This document shows positions 18,130-28,588 of a DNA stretch of 64,000 nucleotides, in pieces. Where the stretch lies: the NCBI RefSeq assembly GCF_029319185.1, contig NZ_CP119754.1, positions 496,001-560,000 on the forward strand. Reading direction: 5' to 3'. The position numbers and the translations under genes were made by a program. Under the pieces are notes generated by a model that had not been told where the DNA came from, did no database searches, and saw only the letters and a program-made list of their open reading frames with translations. How positions within the stretch are numbered: the stretch's first letter is position 1; every line of letters begins with the position of its first letter. The DNA comes from Superficieibacter sp. HKU1 (GTDB lineage Bacteria > Pseudomonadota > Gammaproteobacteria > Enterobacterales > Enterobacteriaceae).

Positions 18130-18483
18130 ATGGATAAGAAATCTGCTCGTATCCGTCGTGCGACCCGCGCACGCCGCAAGCTCCAGGAGCTGGGTGCGAC
18201 TCGCCTGGTGGTACATCGTACCCCGCGTCATATTTACGCACAGGTAATCGCATCAAACGGTTCCGAAGTTCTGGTAGCTGCTTCTACAGTTGAAAAAGCT
18301 ATCGCTGAACAGCTGAAGTACACCGGTAACAAAGACGCTGCAGCAGCTGTGGGTAAAGCTGTCGCTGAACGCGCTCTGGAAAAAGGCATTAAAGATGTGT
18401 CCTTTGACCGTTCCGGGTTCCAATATCATGGTCGTGTCCAGGCACTGGCAGATGCTGCCCGTGAAGCTGGCCTTCAGTTCTAA
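18130..18483 (+). CDS. rplR: Ribosomal protein L18
   Basis: A 5S rRNA-binding protein, 117 aa, with an Arg-rich N terminus (MDKKSARIRRATRARRKLQE) and the conserved GFQYHGRVQALADAAREAG end. Confidence 0.98.
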   Translation: MDKKSARIRRATRARRKLQELGATRLVVHRTPRHIYAQVIASNGSEVLVAASTVEKAIAEQLKYTGNKDAAAAVGKAVAERALEKGIKDVSFDRSGFQYHGRVQALADAAREAGLQF

Positions 18484-18497
18484 GGTAGAGGTGTAAG

Positions 18498-19001
18498 ATG
18501 TCACACATCGAAAAACAAGCTGGCGAACTGCAGGAAAAGCTGATCGCGGTTAACCGCGTATCTAAAACCGTTAAAGGTGGTCGTATTTTCTCCTTCACAG
18601 CTCTGACTGTTGTTGGCGATGGTAACGGTCGCGTTGGTTTTGGTTACGGTAAAGCGCGTGAAGTTCCAGCAGCGATCCAGAAAGCGATGGAAAAAGCCCG
18701 TCGCAACATGATTAACGTCGCGCTGAACAACGGCACCCTGCAGCACCCTGTTAAAGGTGTTCACACTGGGTCTCGTGTATTCATGCAGCCAGCTTCCGAA
18801 GGTACCGGTATCATCGCCGGTGGTGCAATGCGCGCCGTTCTGGAAGTTGCTGGAGTTCATAACGTTCTGGCCAAAGCATATGGTTCCACCAACCCGATCA
18901 ACGTGGTTCGTGCAACAATTGATGGCCTGGAAAATATGAATTCTCCAGAAATGGTCGCTGCCAAGCGTGGTAAATCCGTTGAAGAAATTCTGGGGAAATA
19001 A
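18498..19001 (+). CDS. rpsE: Ribosomal protein S5
   Basis: A 30S protein at the mRNA entry channel, site of spectinomycin and ram mutations. It is 167 aa. The spectinomycin-contact loop ([17 protein letters not shown], about 18-34) is intact and looks wild type. Confidence 0.98.
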
Positions 19002-19004
19002 ACC

Positions 19005-19184
19005 ATGGCAAAGACTATTAAAATTACTCAAACCCGCAGTGCAATCGGTCGTCTGCCGAAACACAAGGCAACGCTGCTTGGCCTGGGTCTGCGTCGTATT
19101 GGTCACACCGTAGAACGCGAGGATACTCCTGCTGTTCGTGGTATGGTCAACGCGGTTTACTTCATGGTTAAAGTTGAGGAGTAA
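19005..19184 (+). CDS. rpmD: Ribosomal protein L30
   Basis: A 59-codon gene between rpsE and rplO that is easily missed for its size. It starts MAKTIKITQTRSAIGRLPKH and ends FMVKVEE. It lies 3 bases after the rpsE stop, with rplO starting 3 bases after its own stop. Confidence 0.97.
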   Translation: MAKTIKITQTRSAIGRLPKHKATLLGLGLRRIGHTVEREDTPAVRGMVNAVYFMVKVEE

Positions 19185-19187
19185 GAG

Positions 19188-19622
19188 ATGCGTTTAAATA
19201 CTCTGTCTCCGGCCGAAGGCTCTAAAAAGGCGGGTAAACGCCTGGGTCGTGGTATCGGTTCTGGCCTCGGTAAAACCGGCGGTCGTGGTCACAAAGGTCA
19301 GAAGTCTCGTTCTGGCGGTGGCGTACGTCGTGGTTTCGAGGGCGGCCAGATGCCTCTGTACCGTCGTCTGCCGAAATTCGGCTTCACTTCTCGCAAAGCA
19401 GCGATTACAGCGGAAATCCGTCTGTCTGACCTGGCGAAAGTAGAAGGCGGTGTAGTAGACCTTAACACGCTGAAAGCGGCTAACATTATCGGCATTCAGA
19501 TCGAGTTCGCGAAAGTGATCCTGTCTGGTGAAGTTTCTACTCCGGTAACTGTTCGTGGCCTGCGCGTGACTAAAGGCGCTCGTGCTGCTATCGAAGCTGC
19601 TGGCGGTAAAATCGAGGAATAA
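19188..19622 (+). CDS. rplO: Ribosomal protein L15
   Basis: A late-assembly 50S protein with a Gly/Arg/Lys-rich extended N-terminal half (GRGIGSGLGKTGGRGHKGQK) that penetrates 23S rRNA. It is 144 aa. Confidence 0.98.
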   Translation: MRLNTLSPAEGSKKAGKRLGRGIGSGLGKTGGRGHKGQKSRSGGGVRRGFEGGQMPLYRRLPKFGFTSRKAAITAEIRLSDLAKVEGGVVDLNTLKAANIIGIQIEFAKVILSGEVSTPVTVRGLRVTKGARAAIEAAGGKIEE

Positions 19623-19629
19623 GTAGCAG

Positions 19630-21109
<1,480 letters not shown>

Positions 21110-21128
21110 TTTAAATCGCATATTTTTC

Positions 21129-21157
21129 TTGCAAAGTTGGGTTGAGCTGGCTAGATT
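21129..21157 (+). promoter_or_regulatory. alpha operon promoter
   Basis: TTGCAA (21129-21134), a 17-base spacer and TAGATT (21152-21157). It lies 20 bases after rpmJ and about 95 bases before rpsM. Confidence 0.75.
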
Positions 21158-21256
21158 AGCCAGCCAATCTTTTGTATGTCTGTGCGTATCCATTTGAGTA
21201 TCCTGAAAACGGGCTTTTCAGCATGGTGCGTACATATTAAATAGTAGGAGTGCATA
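21158..21256 (+). promoter_or_regulatory. alpha operon leader, S4 repressor site
   Basis: A roughly 100-base leader before the GTG start of rpsM. In E. coli this leader folds into a nested pseudoknot bound by S4, which blocks translation of rpsM-rpsK-rpsD-rplQ. Assigned by position and by the retained GTG start; the pseudoknot was not folded here. Confidence 0.65.
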
Positions 21257-21613
21257 GTGGCCCGTATAGCAGGCATTAACATTCCTGATCAGAAACACGC
21301 TGTGATCGCATTAACTTCGATCTATGGCGTCGGCAAAACCCGTTCTAAAGCCATCCTGGCTGCAGCGGGTATCGCTGAAAATGTTAAGATCAGTGAGCTG
21401 TCTGAAGAACAAATCGACACGCTGCGTGACGAAGTTGCCAAATTTGTCGTTGAAGGTGATCTGCGCCGTGAAGTTAGCATGAGCATCAAGCGCCTGATGG
21501 ATCTTGGTTGCTATCGCGGTTTGCGTCATCGTCGTGGTCTTCCAGTACGCGGTCAGCGTACCAAGACCAACGCACGTACCCGTAAGGGTCCGCGCAAACC
21601 GATCAAGAAATAA
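21257..21613 (+). CDS. rpsM: Ribosomal protein S13
   Basis: A 30S head protein contacting P-site tRNA and the B1 bridges. It is 118 aa with a GTG start, as expected for the S4-controlled first gene of the alpha operon. It ends in the basic TNARTRKGPRKPIKK tail. Confidence 0.98.
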   Translation: MARIAGINIPDQKHAVIALTSIYGVGKTRSKAILAAAGIAENVKISELSEEQIDTLRDEVAKFVVEGDLRREVSMSIKRLMDLGCYRGLRHRRGLPVRGQRTKTNARTRKGPRKPIKK

Positions 21614-21629
21614 TCGGGGTGATTGAATA

Positions 21630-22019
21630 ATGGCAAAGGCACCAGTTCGTGCACGTAAGCGTGTAAGAAAACAAGTCTCTGACGGCGTGGCTCATATCCA
21701 TGCTTCTTTTAACAACACCATCGTGACCATTACCGATCGTCAGGGTAACGCGCTGGGTTGGGCAACAGCCGGTGGTTCCGGTTTCCGTGGTTCGCGTAAA
21801 TCTACTCCGTTTGCAGCTCAGGTTGCAGCAGAGCGTTGCGCTGACGCCGTAAAAGAATACGGTATCAAGAATCTGGAAGTTATGGTCAAAGGTCCGGGTC
21901 CAGGCCGCGAATCTACTATTCGTGCTCTGAACGCCGCTGGTTTCCGCATCACTAATATTACTGATGTGACTCCGATCCCTCATAACGGTTGTCGTCCGCC
22001 GAAGAAACGTCGCGTATAA
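21630..22019 (+). CDS. rpsK: Ribosomal protein S11
   Basis: A 30S platform protein at the mRNA exit. It is 129 aa, [20 protein letters not shown], with the conserved [17 protein letters not shown] segment. Confidence 0.98.
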
Positions 22020-22052
22020 CGCTTCGTTTTCCAGGTTTGTTGGAGAAAGAAA

Positions 22053-22673
22053 ATGGCAAGATATTTGGGTCCTAAGCTCAAGCTGAGCCGTCGTGAGGGC
22101 ACCGACTTATTCCTTAAGTCTGGCGTTCGCGCGATCGATACCAAGTGTAAAATTGAACAAGCTCCTGGCCAGCACGGTGCGCGTAAACCGCGTCTGTCTG
22201 ACTATGGTGTGCAGTTGCGTGAGAAGCAAAAAGTTCGTCGTATCTACGGTGTGCTTGAGCGTCAGTTCCGTAACTACTATAAAGAAGCAGCACGTCTGAA
22301 AGGCAACACCGGTGAAAACCTGTTGGCTCTGCTGGAAGGTCGTCTGGACAACGTTGTATACCGTATGGGCTTCGGCGCCACTCGTGCAGAAGCACGTCAG
22401 CTGGTTAGCCATAAAGCTGTTATGGTAAACGGTCGTGTTGTTAACATCGCTTCTTATCAGGTTAAAGCGAATGACGTTGTTAGCATTCGTGAGAAAGCGA
22501 AGAAGCAGTCTCGCGTGAAAGCCGCTCTGGAGCTGGCTGAGCAGCGTGAAAAGCCAACCTGGCTGGAAGTTGATGCTGGCAAGATGGAAGGTACGTTCAA
22601 GCGTAAGCCGGAGCGTTCTGATCTGTCTGCGGACATTAACGAACACCTGATCGTCGAGCTTTACTCCAAGTAA
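22053..22673 (+). CDS. rpsD: Ribosomal protein S4
   Basis: A primary 16S-binding protein, helicase contributor, accuracy (ram) locus and repressor of the alpha operon. It is 206 aa. The S4 RNA-binding domain (about 95-160; RLDNVVYRMGFGATRAEARQ) is intact. Confidence 0.98.
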   Translation: MARYLGPKLKLSRREGTDLFLKSGVRAIDTKCKIEQAPGQHGARKPRLSDYGVQLREKQKVRRIYGVLERQFRNYYKEAARLKGNTGENLLALLEGRLDNVVYRMGFGATRAEARQLVSHKAVMVNGRVVNIASYQVKANDVVSIREKAKKQSRVKAALELAEQREKPTWLEVDAGKMEGTFKRKPERSDLSADINEHLIVELYSK

Positions 22674-22698
22674 AGCTTAGTACCAAAGAGAGGACACA

Positions 22699-23688
22699 AT
22701 GCAGGGTTCTGTGACAGAGTTTCTAAAACCGCGCCTGGTAGATATCGAGCAAGTGAGTTCGACGCACGCCAAGGTGACCCTTGAGCCTTTAGAGCGTGGC
22801 TTTGGCCATACTCTGGGTAACGCACTGCGCCGTATTCTGCTCTCATCGATGCCGGGTTGCGCGGTGACCGAGGTTGAGATTGATGGTGTACTACATGAGT
22901 ACAGCACCAAAGAAGGCGTTCAGGAAGATATCCTGGAAATCCTGCTCAACCTGAAAGGGCTGGCGGTGAGAGTTCAGGGTAAAGATGAAGTTATTCTTAC
23001 CTTGAATAAATCTGGCATTGGCCCTGTGACTGCAGCCGATATCACCCACGACGGTGATGTCGAAATCGTCAAGCCGCAGCACGTGATCTGCCACCTGACC
23101 GATGAGAACGCGTCTATTAGCATGCGTATCAAAGTTCAGCGCGGTCGTGGTTATGTGCCGGCTTCTACCCGAATTCATTCGGAAGAAGATGAGCGCCCAA
23201 TCGGCCGTCTGCTGGTCGACGCATGCTACAGCCCTGTAGAGCGTATTGCCTACAATGTTGAAGCAGCGCGTGTAGAACAGCGTACCGACCTGGACAAGCT
23301 GGTCATCGAAATGGAAACCAACGGCACAATCGATCCTGAAGAGGCGATTCGTCGTGCGGCAACCATCCTGGCTGAACAACTGGAAGCTTTTGTTGACTTA
23401 CGTGATGTACGTCAGCCAGAAGTTAAAGAAGAGAAACCAGAATTCGATCCGATCCTGCTGCGCCCTGTTGACGATCTGGAATTGACTGTCCGCTCTGCTA
23501 ACTGCCTCAAGGCAGAAGCTATCCACTATATCGGTGATCTGGTACAGCGTACCGAGGTTGAGCTTCTTAAGACGCCTAACCTGGGTAAAAAATCTCTTAC
23601 CGAGATTAAAGACGTGCTGGCTTCCCGTGGACTGTCTCTGGGCATGCGCCTGGAAAACTGGCCACCGGCAAGCATCGCTGACGAGTAA
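22699..23688 (+). CDS. rpoA: RNA polymerase alpha subunit
   Basis: Assembles the polymerase core. The N-terminal domain (1-235) dimerises and binds beta and beta-prime. The C-terminal domain (about 250-329; [20 protein letters not shown]) binds UP elements and activators. It is 329 aa. It lies between rpsD and rplQ and is not strongly S4-controlled in E. coli. Confidence 0.98.
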
Positions 23689-23704
23689 CCGGATCGCAGG
23701 TTAA

Positions 23705-24112
<408 letters not shown>

Positions 24113-24128
24113 TCTGCAGTAACGTAAA

Positions 24129-24153
24129 AAAACCCGCCCTGGCGGGTTTTTTT
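24129..24153 (+). terminator. alpha operon terminator
   Basis: AACCCGCC-CT-GGCGGGTT stem followed by T residues, 16 bases after the rplQ stop. Confidence 0.92.
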
Positions 24154-24220
24154 ATATCCGTCTTGTCCCCACTTATCTACAATATTTGTACTCTTTTTGT
24201 TCATCCCCTGGAGAACGGTT

Positions 24221-24592
24221 ATGTGGTTAACAGACCAGTGGGCAGAACGCCATATTCTTGATGCCCAACGTAAAGGTGAGTTTGATAATCTTGCCGGTAG
24301 CGGCGAACCTTTAGTTCTGGACGATGATTCTCATGTACCGACTGAACTGCGTGCAGGATATCGGCTATTAAAAAATGCCGGTTGCCTGCCACCGGAACTT
24401 GAGCAGCGTAGAGAAGCGGTCGCGCTTGCCGATTTATTGAAAAATATTCAACGTGACAGTCCCGAGTATGCGCAGCTAAGCCGTCATCTGGCGTTGCTTG
24501 AACTTAAGCTACGTCAGGCAGGCATTAATACCGATTTCCTTCACGGTGATTATGCCCACAAATTGCAGCAGAAAATAAGCGAGGAAGAGTGA
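24221..24592 (+). CDS. yhdN: YhdN, DUF1992 family protein
   Basis: A 123-residue conserved protein of unknown function in the DnaJ-homologue subfamily C member 28 (DUF1992) family. The family motif around residues 15-30 (AQRKGEFDNLAGSGEP) is clear. I chose the ATG at 24221 (MWLTDQWAERH) behind CTGGAG; an upstream in-frame ATG at 24197 has no family support. Its stop overlaps the zntR start by one base (TGATG). Confidence 0.93.
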   Translation: MWLTDQWAERHILDAQRKGEFDNLAGSGEPLVLDDDSHVPTELRAGYRLLKNAGCLPPELEQRREAVALADLLKNIQRDSPEYAQLSRHLALLELKLRQAGINTDFLHGDYAHKLQQKISEEE

Positions 24593-25017
24593 TGTATCGT
24601 ATTGGTGAACTGGCCAGGCTGGCAGAAGTAACGCCTGATACCATTCGGTATTATGAAAAGCAGCAGATGATGGATCATGAGGTTCGCACGGAAGGCGGTT
24701 TCCGGCTTTATAGCGAACAGGATCTTCAACGTTTGAAGTTTATCCGCTATGGCCGGCAACTGGGATTCACGCTTGAGTCGATTCGCGAACTGCTTTCGAT
24801 CCGGATTGATCCCGAACATCATACTTGTCAGGAATCAAAGAGTATCGTGCAAAGTCGCCTGGCAGAAGTAGAAGCCAGAATCGATGAATTGCAGACAATG
24901 CGTCGATCCTTACAAAGGCTAAACGACGCTTGCTGCGGTACGGCACATAGTAGCGTGTACTGCTCGATCCTTGAAGCGCTTGAGCAGGGAGCCAGCGGTG
25001 TACCGCGGGGCTGTTGA
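24592..25017 (+). CDS. zntR: ZntR, zinc-responsive MerR-type activator
   Basis: Activates the zinc exporter gene zntA when zinc binds. It is 141 aa. An N-terminal MerR winged HTH (IGELARLAEVTPDTIRYYEK) precedes a dimerisation helix and the metal loop. The zinc ligands are present: Cys in HHTCQESK and the ACCGTAHSSVYCS cluster. I start at ATG 24592 (MYRIGEL). It is co-transcribed with yhdN. Confidence 0.96.
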   Translation: MYRIGELARLAEVTPDTIRYYEKQQMMDHEVRTEGGFRLYSEQDLQRLKFIRYGRQLGFTLESIRELLSIRIDPEHHTCQESKSIVQSRLAEVEARIDELQTMRRSLQRLNDACCGTAHSSVYCSILEALEQGASGVPRGC

Positions 25018-25073
25018 TTTATTCATCGCATGGATCTACACTCGCGGCGTTTTTACTACAATCTGGAGAAATC

Positions 25074-25292
25074 ATGAGTCGCTATCAGCACACCAAAGGG
25101 CAGATAAACGATAACGCGCTTGAAGCGCTACTGCACGATCCCCTGTTCAGGCAACGTATTGAGAAGAATAAAAAGGGTAAGGGCAGTTTTCTGCGTAAAG
25201 CGAAACACGGTAAGAAAGGGAACTGGGAGGCCAGTGGCAAACAAGCAAACTGCTTTTTTACCACTGGCCTTCCTGCTTTGAGCGCCTGTTAA
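25074..25292 (+). CDS. arfA: ArfA, alternative ribosome-rescue factor
   Basis: Recruits RF2 to ribosomes stalled at mRNA 3' ends when tmRNA is overwhelmed. It is 72 aa from the ATG at 25074 (MSRYQHTKGQINDNALEALL), behind CTGGAG. The active N-terminal part and basic KNKKGKGSFLRKAKHGKKG region are present. A strong hairpin lies inside the coding region, so a non-stop transcript and a truncated, active protein are expected. The stop region overlaps convergent mscL by 4 bases. Confidence 0.95.
   Translation: MSRYQHTKGQINDNALEALLHDPLFRQRIEKNKKGKGSFLRKAKHGKKGNWEASGKQANCFFTTGLPALSAC
25228..25270 (+). promoter_or_regulatory. Hairpin inside arfA coding sequence
   Basis: AGGCCAGTGG (25228-25237) pairs perfectly with CCACTGGCCT (25261-25270); the loop of 23 bases carries its own AGCAAACTGCTTTTTT. 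In E. coli, RNase III cleavage and termination at the equivalent hairpin make arfA mRNA non-stop, so ArfA is degraded through tmRNA unless tmRNA fails. Confidence 0.85.
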
Positions 25293-25702
25293 GGTCGGTT
25301 ATTCTGCTCTTTGAGAAGATCGCGAATTTCACTCAGTAAGACTTCTTCTTTCGAAGGTGCTGGCGGCGCTTTTGGTTCTTCTTTTTTACGACGGTGTAAT
25401 TTGTTCATCAATTTGATTGCCAGGAAAATGGCAAAGGCAACAATAATGAAATCGAAAATATTCTGGATGAAAACGCCGTAGTGCATGACTACAGCAGGCG
25501 TCTCACCGATGGCTGGCCGTAGCGTTAGTGCGAACTGTTTGAAATCCACTCCCCCAATTAGCAAACCCAGTGGTGGCATGATGATATCGGCAACCAGTGA
25601 CGAGACGATTTTACCGAATGCCGCACCGATGATCACACCTACCGCCAAATCGACAACATTTCCGCGCATCGCAAACTCGCGGAACTCTTTAAAAAAGCTC
25701 AT
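25289..25702 (-). CDS. mscL: MscL, large-conductance mechanosensitive channel
   Basis: An inner-membrane pentameric channel that opens under hypo-osmotic shock. It has 137 aa and two transmembrane helices (about 16-45 and 75-100), with AVGVIIGAAFGKIV lining the pore. I start at MSFFKEFREFAMRG (25702), directly behind AAGGAG on the minus strand; a longer in-frame extension lacks support. It lies downstream of trkA and tail-to-tail with arfA. Confidence 0.95.
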   Translation of the reverse strand: MSFFKEFREFAMRGNVVDLAVGVIIGAAFGKIVSSLVADIIMPPLGLLIGGVDFKQFALTLRPAIGETPAVVMHYGVFIQNIFDFIIVAFAIFLAIKLMNKLHRRKKEEPKAPPAPSKEEVLLSEIRDLLKEQNNRP

Positions 25703-25821
25703 TTTTTTCTCCTTAACACTTTTAACTAATAACAAGTTTAACAAATGTCATCACAATTTCCATTTGCGAAAACATAATGTTAATAAAATTACCCCATATT
25801 AAATAAAGGGTTAAAGGTTAA

Positions 25822-25845
25822 AAGTGAGGCATCCTGGGGATGCCT
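25822..25845 (-). terminator. trkA terminator
   Basis: AGGCATCC-CCA-GGATGCCT stem read on the minus strand, followed by CACTTTTAACCTTT, just after the trkA stop. mscL then starts about 120 bases further. Confidence 0.7.
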
Positions 25846-25850
25846 GACAA

Positions 25851-27227
25851 TTATAAGAAGAAAGGGCTGGGCTGGAAGAGGCGTTCGACGTCGGTAATAA
25901 ACTTTTTGTCGGTTAAAAACATAATGACATGGTCGCCCTGCTCAATACGCAGGTTGTCGTTAGCAATCATCACGTCATTACCGCGAACGACTGCGCCGAT
26001 GATCGTGCCTGGCGGCAGTTTAATATCATCGATGACACGACCAACTACGCGCGAGGTGCTTTCATCTCCGTGCGCTACGGCTTCGATAGCTTCAGCCACT
26101 CCACGGCGCAGGGAAGATACGCCGACGATGTCTGCTTTACGTACATGGCTAAGCAGGGCTGAAATAGTGGCCTGTTGAGGAGAGATGGCGATATCGATCA
26201 CGCTACCCTGTACCAGATCGACATAGGCGCGCCGCTGGATCAAGACCATGACTTTTTTAGCCCCCATGCGTTTAGCGAGCATGGCGGACATAATATTCGC
26301 TTCATCGTCGTTGGTAACGGCAATAAAGAGATCAACTTGATCAATATGTTCTTCCGCCAGCAATTCCTGATCCGAAGCGTCACCGAAAAAGACAACGGTG
26401 TTTTGCAGCTTTTCGGCCAGTTCCGCCGCGCGTTGTTGATCGCGTTCGATCAATTTTACGCTATAGTCTTTTTCCAGCCGCTGTGCCAGCCCGGCGCCAA
26501 TATTGCCACCACCAACCAGCATAATGCGCTTATAAGGCTTTTCCAGGCGCTGCAGTTCGCTCATTACCGCCCGAATATGCTGTGAAGCCGCAATAAAGAA
26601 TACTTCATCGCCGGCCTCGACGATGGTAGAACCCTGTGGACGAATAGGCCGATCGTGGCGGAAAATGGCAGCAACGCGGGTGTCAATATGCGGCATATGT
26701 TCGCGCATCGTTGAAAGGGCATTTCCTACCAGCGGCCCGCCATAATAGGCTTTCACAACGGCCAGGCTGACCATTCCTTCGGCGAAATTCACCACCTGCA
26801 AAGCGCCAGGATATTCAATCAGCCGGTAAATGCTGTCGATAACCAATTGCTCCGGGGCAATCAAATGATCGATAGGTACGGCTTCAGAGTGAAAAAGTTT
26901 TTCGGCGTCGCGAACATAGTCCGGCGCACGAATACGGGCGATACGATTTGGCGTATTAAACAGCGAATAGGCGACCTGGCAGGCAACCATGTTGGTCTCA
27001 TCTGAGCTGGTCACGGCGACCAGCATATCAGCGTCATCCGCCCCGGCTTCGCGCAACACTCGCGGGTGCGAGCCATGTCCCTGCACCACGCGGAGATCAA
27101 ACTTATCCTGTAATATGCGCAGACGTTCGCCATTGGTATCGACAACGGTAATATCGTTATTTTCCCCGACGAGGTTTTCTGCCAGCGTACCGCCGACCTG
27201 TCCTGCACCCAGAATGATAATTTTCAT
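25851..27227 (-). CDS. trkA: TrkA, NAD-binding subunit of Trk potassium uptake
   Basis: A peripheral membrane regulator of the TrkH/TrkG potassium channels. It is 458 aa, with two RCK modules. Two Rossmann motifs are visible, GAGQVGGTLAENL (residues about 6-18) and GGGNIGAGLAQRLE (about 240-253), each followed by a TrkA_C domain. It lies 19 bases after rsmB and is probably in the def-fmt-rsmB-trkA unit. Confidence 0.97.
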   Translation of the reverse strand: MKIIILGAGQVGGTLAENLVGENNDITVVDTNGERLRILQDKFDLRVVQGHGSHPRVLREAGADDADMLVAVTSSDETNMVACQVAYSLFNTPNRIARIRAPDYVRDAEKLFHSEAVPIDHLIAPEQLVIDSIYRLIEYPGALQVVNFAEGMVSLAVVKAYYGGPLVGNALSTMREHMPHIDTRVAAIFRHDRPIRPQGSTIVEAGDEVFFIAASQHIRAVMSELQRLEKPYKRIMLVGGGNIGAGLAQRLEKDYSVKLIERDQQRAAELAEKLQNTVVFFGDASDQELLAEEHIDQVDLFIAVTNDDEANIMSAMLAKRMGAKKVMVLIQRRAYVDLVQGSVIDIAISPQQATISALLSHVRKADIVGVSSLRRGVAEAIEAVAHGDESTSRVVGRVIDDIKLPPGTIIGAVVRGNDVMIANDNLRIEQGDHVIMFLTDKKFITDVERLFQPSPFFL

Positions 27228-27246
27228 CAGTCGCGACCCGTTATCT

Positions 27247-28536
27247 TCACTGTTTGATTAGCTTAGCGTAAAAGAAGCCGTCGCCTTCTTCCGCGCCCGG
27301 CAGATTTTGTTTTCCAGGGTGCTCTGGCGTACCGGTAACGCTCAGACGAGCATTCGCTGTACGAGTCAGGAATGCAGCAATTTGCTCACTGTTTTCTTCT
27401 GGCAAAATTGAACAGGTAGCATAAACCAGCGTTCCGCCCTGTTTAAGATGCGGCCAGACGGCATCCAGTATCTCAGCCTGAAGTTTTGCCAGCTCAGCGA
27501 TATCACGATCGCGACGCAGCCATTTAATATCAGGATGGCGGCGGATCACGCCGGTGGCTGAGCAGGGAGCGTCCAGAAGAATGCGATCGAACTGTTGTTC
27601 GCCATTCCACTGTGCCGGGAATCGTCCATCGCCCTGTTTGACTTCAGCCTTCATGCCAAGACGCTTGAGGTTGTCATAAACGCGGGACAGCCGTTGCTCA
27701 TCGACGTCGACCGCCAGTACCTGCGCTTCTGGTGCCACCTCCAGAATATGCGTAGTTTTTCCACCCGGCGCAGCACAGAGATCCAGTATATGTTCACCAT
27801 TTTGCGGTTCCAGGAACGCCATACAACCCTGTGCGCTGGCATCCTGCACCGTTACCCAACCCTTATCGAAACCGGGCAAAATATGGACCGGAGCAGGTGA
27901 AGCAAGACGTACGGCATCCGGATAATCGGCATGTGCAAAACCTTCCATCCCGGCCTCTGTCAGCAGTGTGAGCCATCCATCGCGGGAATGATGTTGACGA
28001 TTAACGCGTAGCCACATCGGTGGACGTGCATTGTTAGCATCTATAATCGCTTCCCACTGGGTGGGATACGCTTTCTGTAACCGTTTTAATAACCATGCCG
28101 GGTGCAGGAAACGCTCATCACTACGGGTAAACTCTTCCAGCAATTCTTCCTGCTGGCGCTGAAACTGACGTAGTACGCCATTGATCAAGCCTTTAAGCTG
28201 TGGTCGCTTAATAACCACCGCGCCTTCAACTGTTTCAGCCAGCGCCGCGTGAGGAGGAATGCGGGTATGCAATAGCTGATAAAAGCCGACCATAATTAAG
28301 TAATGAACGGTGCGCTGTTTACCCGTCATCGGGCGTGACATTAATTTATTAATCAGCCAGTTAAGCCGCGGGAGGGTGCGTAAGACGCCAAAGCACAATT
28401 CCTGTAACAGTGCTTTGTCCTTATCAGAGACGTGTTGCTGCAACGCAGGCAATACCTGGCTCAGTGACTGACCTTGTTCAACGACCTGTTCAACGGCCTG
28501 GGCGGCCATGCTGCGTAAATTAAGTTGTTTTTTCAT
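27247..28536 (-). CDS. rsmB: RsmB, 16S rRNA m5C967 methyltransferase
   Basis: Methylates C967 of 16S rRNA using SAM. It has 429 aa: an N-terminal NusB-like RNA-binding domain (about 1-140), then the methyltransferase domain with DLCAAPGGKTTH (SAM site), DAPCSATG and YATCSILPEENSEQ, which carry the two active-site cysteines. Confidence 0.97.
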   Translation of the reverse strand: MKKQLNLRSMAAQAVEQVVEQGQSLSQVLPALQQHVSDKDKALLQELCFGVLRTLPRLNWLINKLMSRPMTGKQRTVHYLIMVGFYQLLHTRIPPHAALAETVEGAVVIKRPQLKGLINGVLRQFQRQQEELLEEFTRSDERFLHPAWLLKRLQKAYPTQWEAIIDANNARPPMWLRVNRQHHSRDGWLTLLTEAGMEGFAHADYPDAVRLASPAPVHILPGFDKGWVTVQDASAQGCMAFLEPQNGEHILDLCAAPGGKTTHILEVAPEAQVLAVDVDEQRLSRVYDNLKRLGMKAEVKQGDGRFPAQWNGEQQFDRILLDAPCSATGVIRRHPDIKWLRRDRDIAELAKLQAEILDAVWPHLKQGGTLVYATCSILPEENSEQIAAFLTRTANARLSVTGTPEHPGKQNLPGAEEGDGFFYAKLIKQ

Positions 28537-28544
28537 AACCGTAA

Positions 28545-28571
28545 AAATAAAAATGCCCGGTCGTACCGGGC
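28545..28571 (-). terminator. Hairpin with T tract between fmt and rsmB
   Basis: On the minus strand, GCCCGGT-ACG-ACCGGGC is followed by ATTTTTATTTTTA in the 52-base fmt-rsmB gap. It looks like an intrinsic terminator or attenuator, so rsmB-trkA may be partly uncoupled from def-fmt. Confidence 0.75.
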
Positions 28572-28588
28572 TTATGAATAGATAAGTG

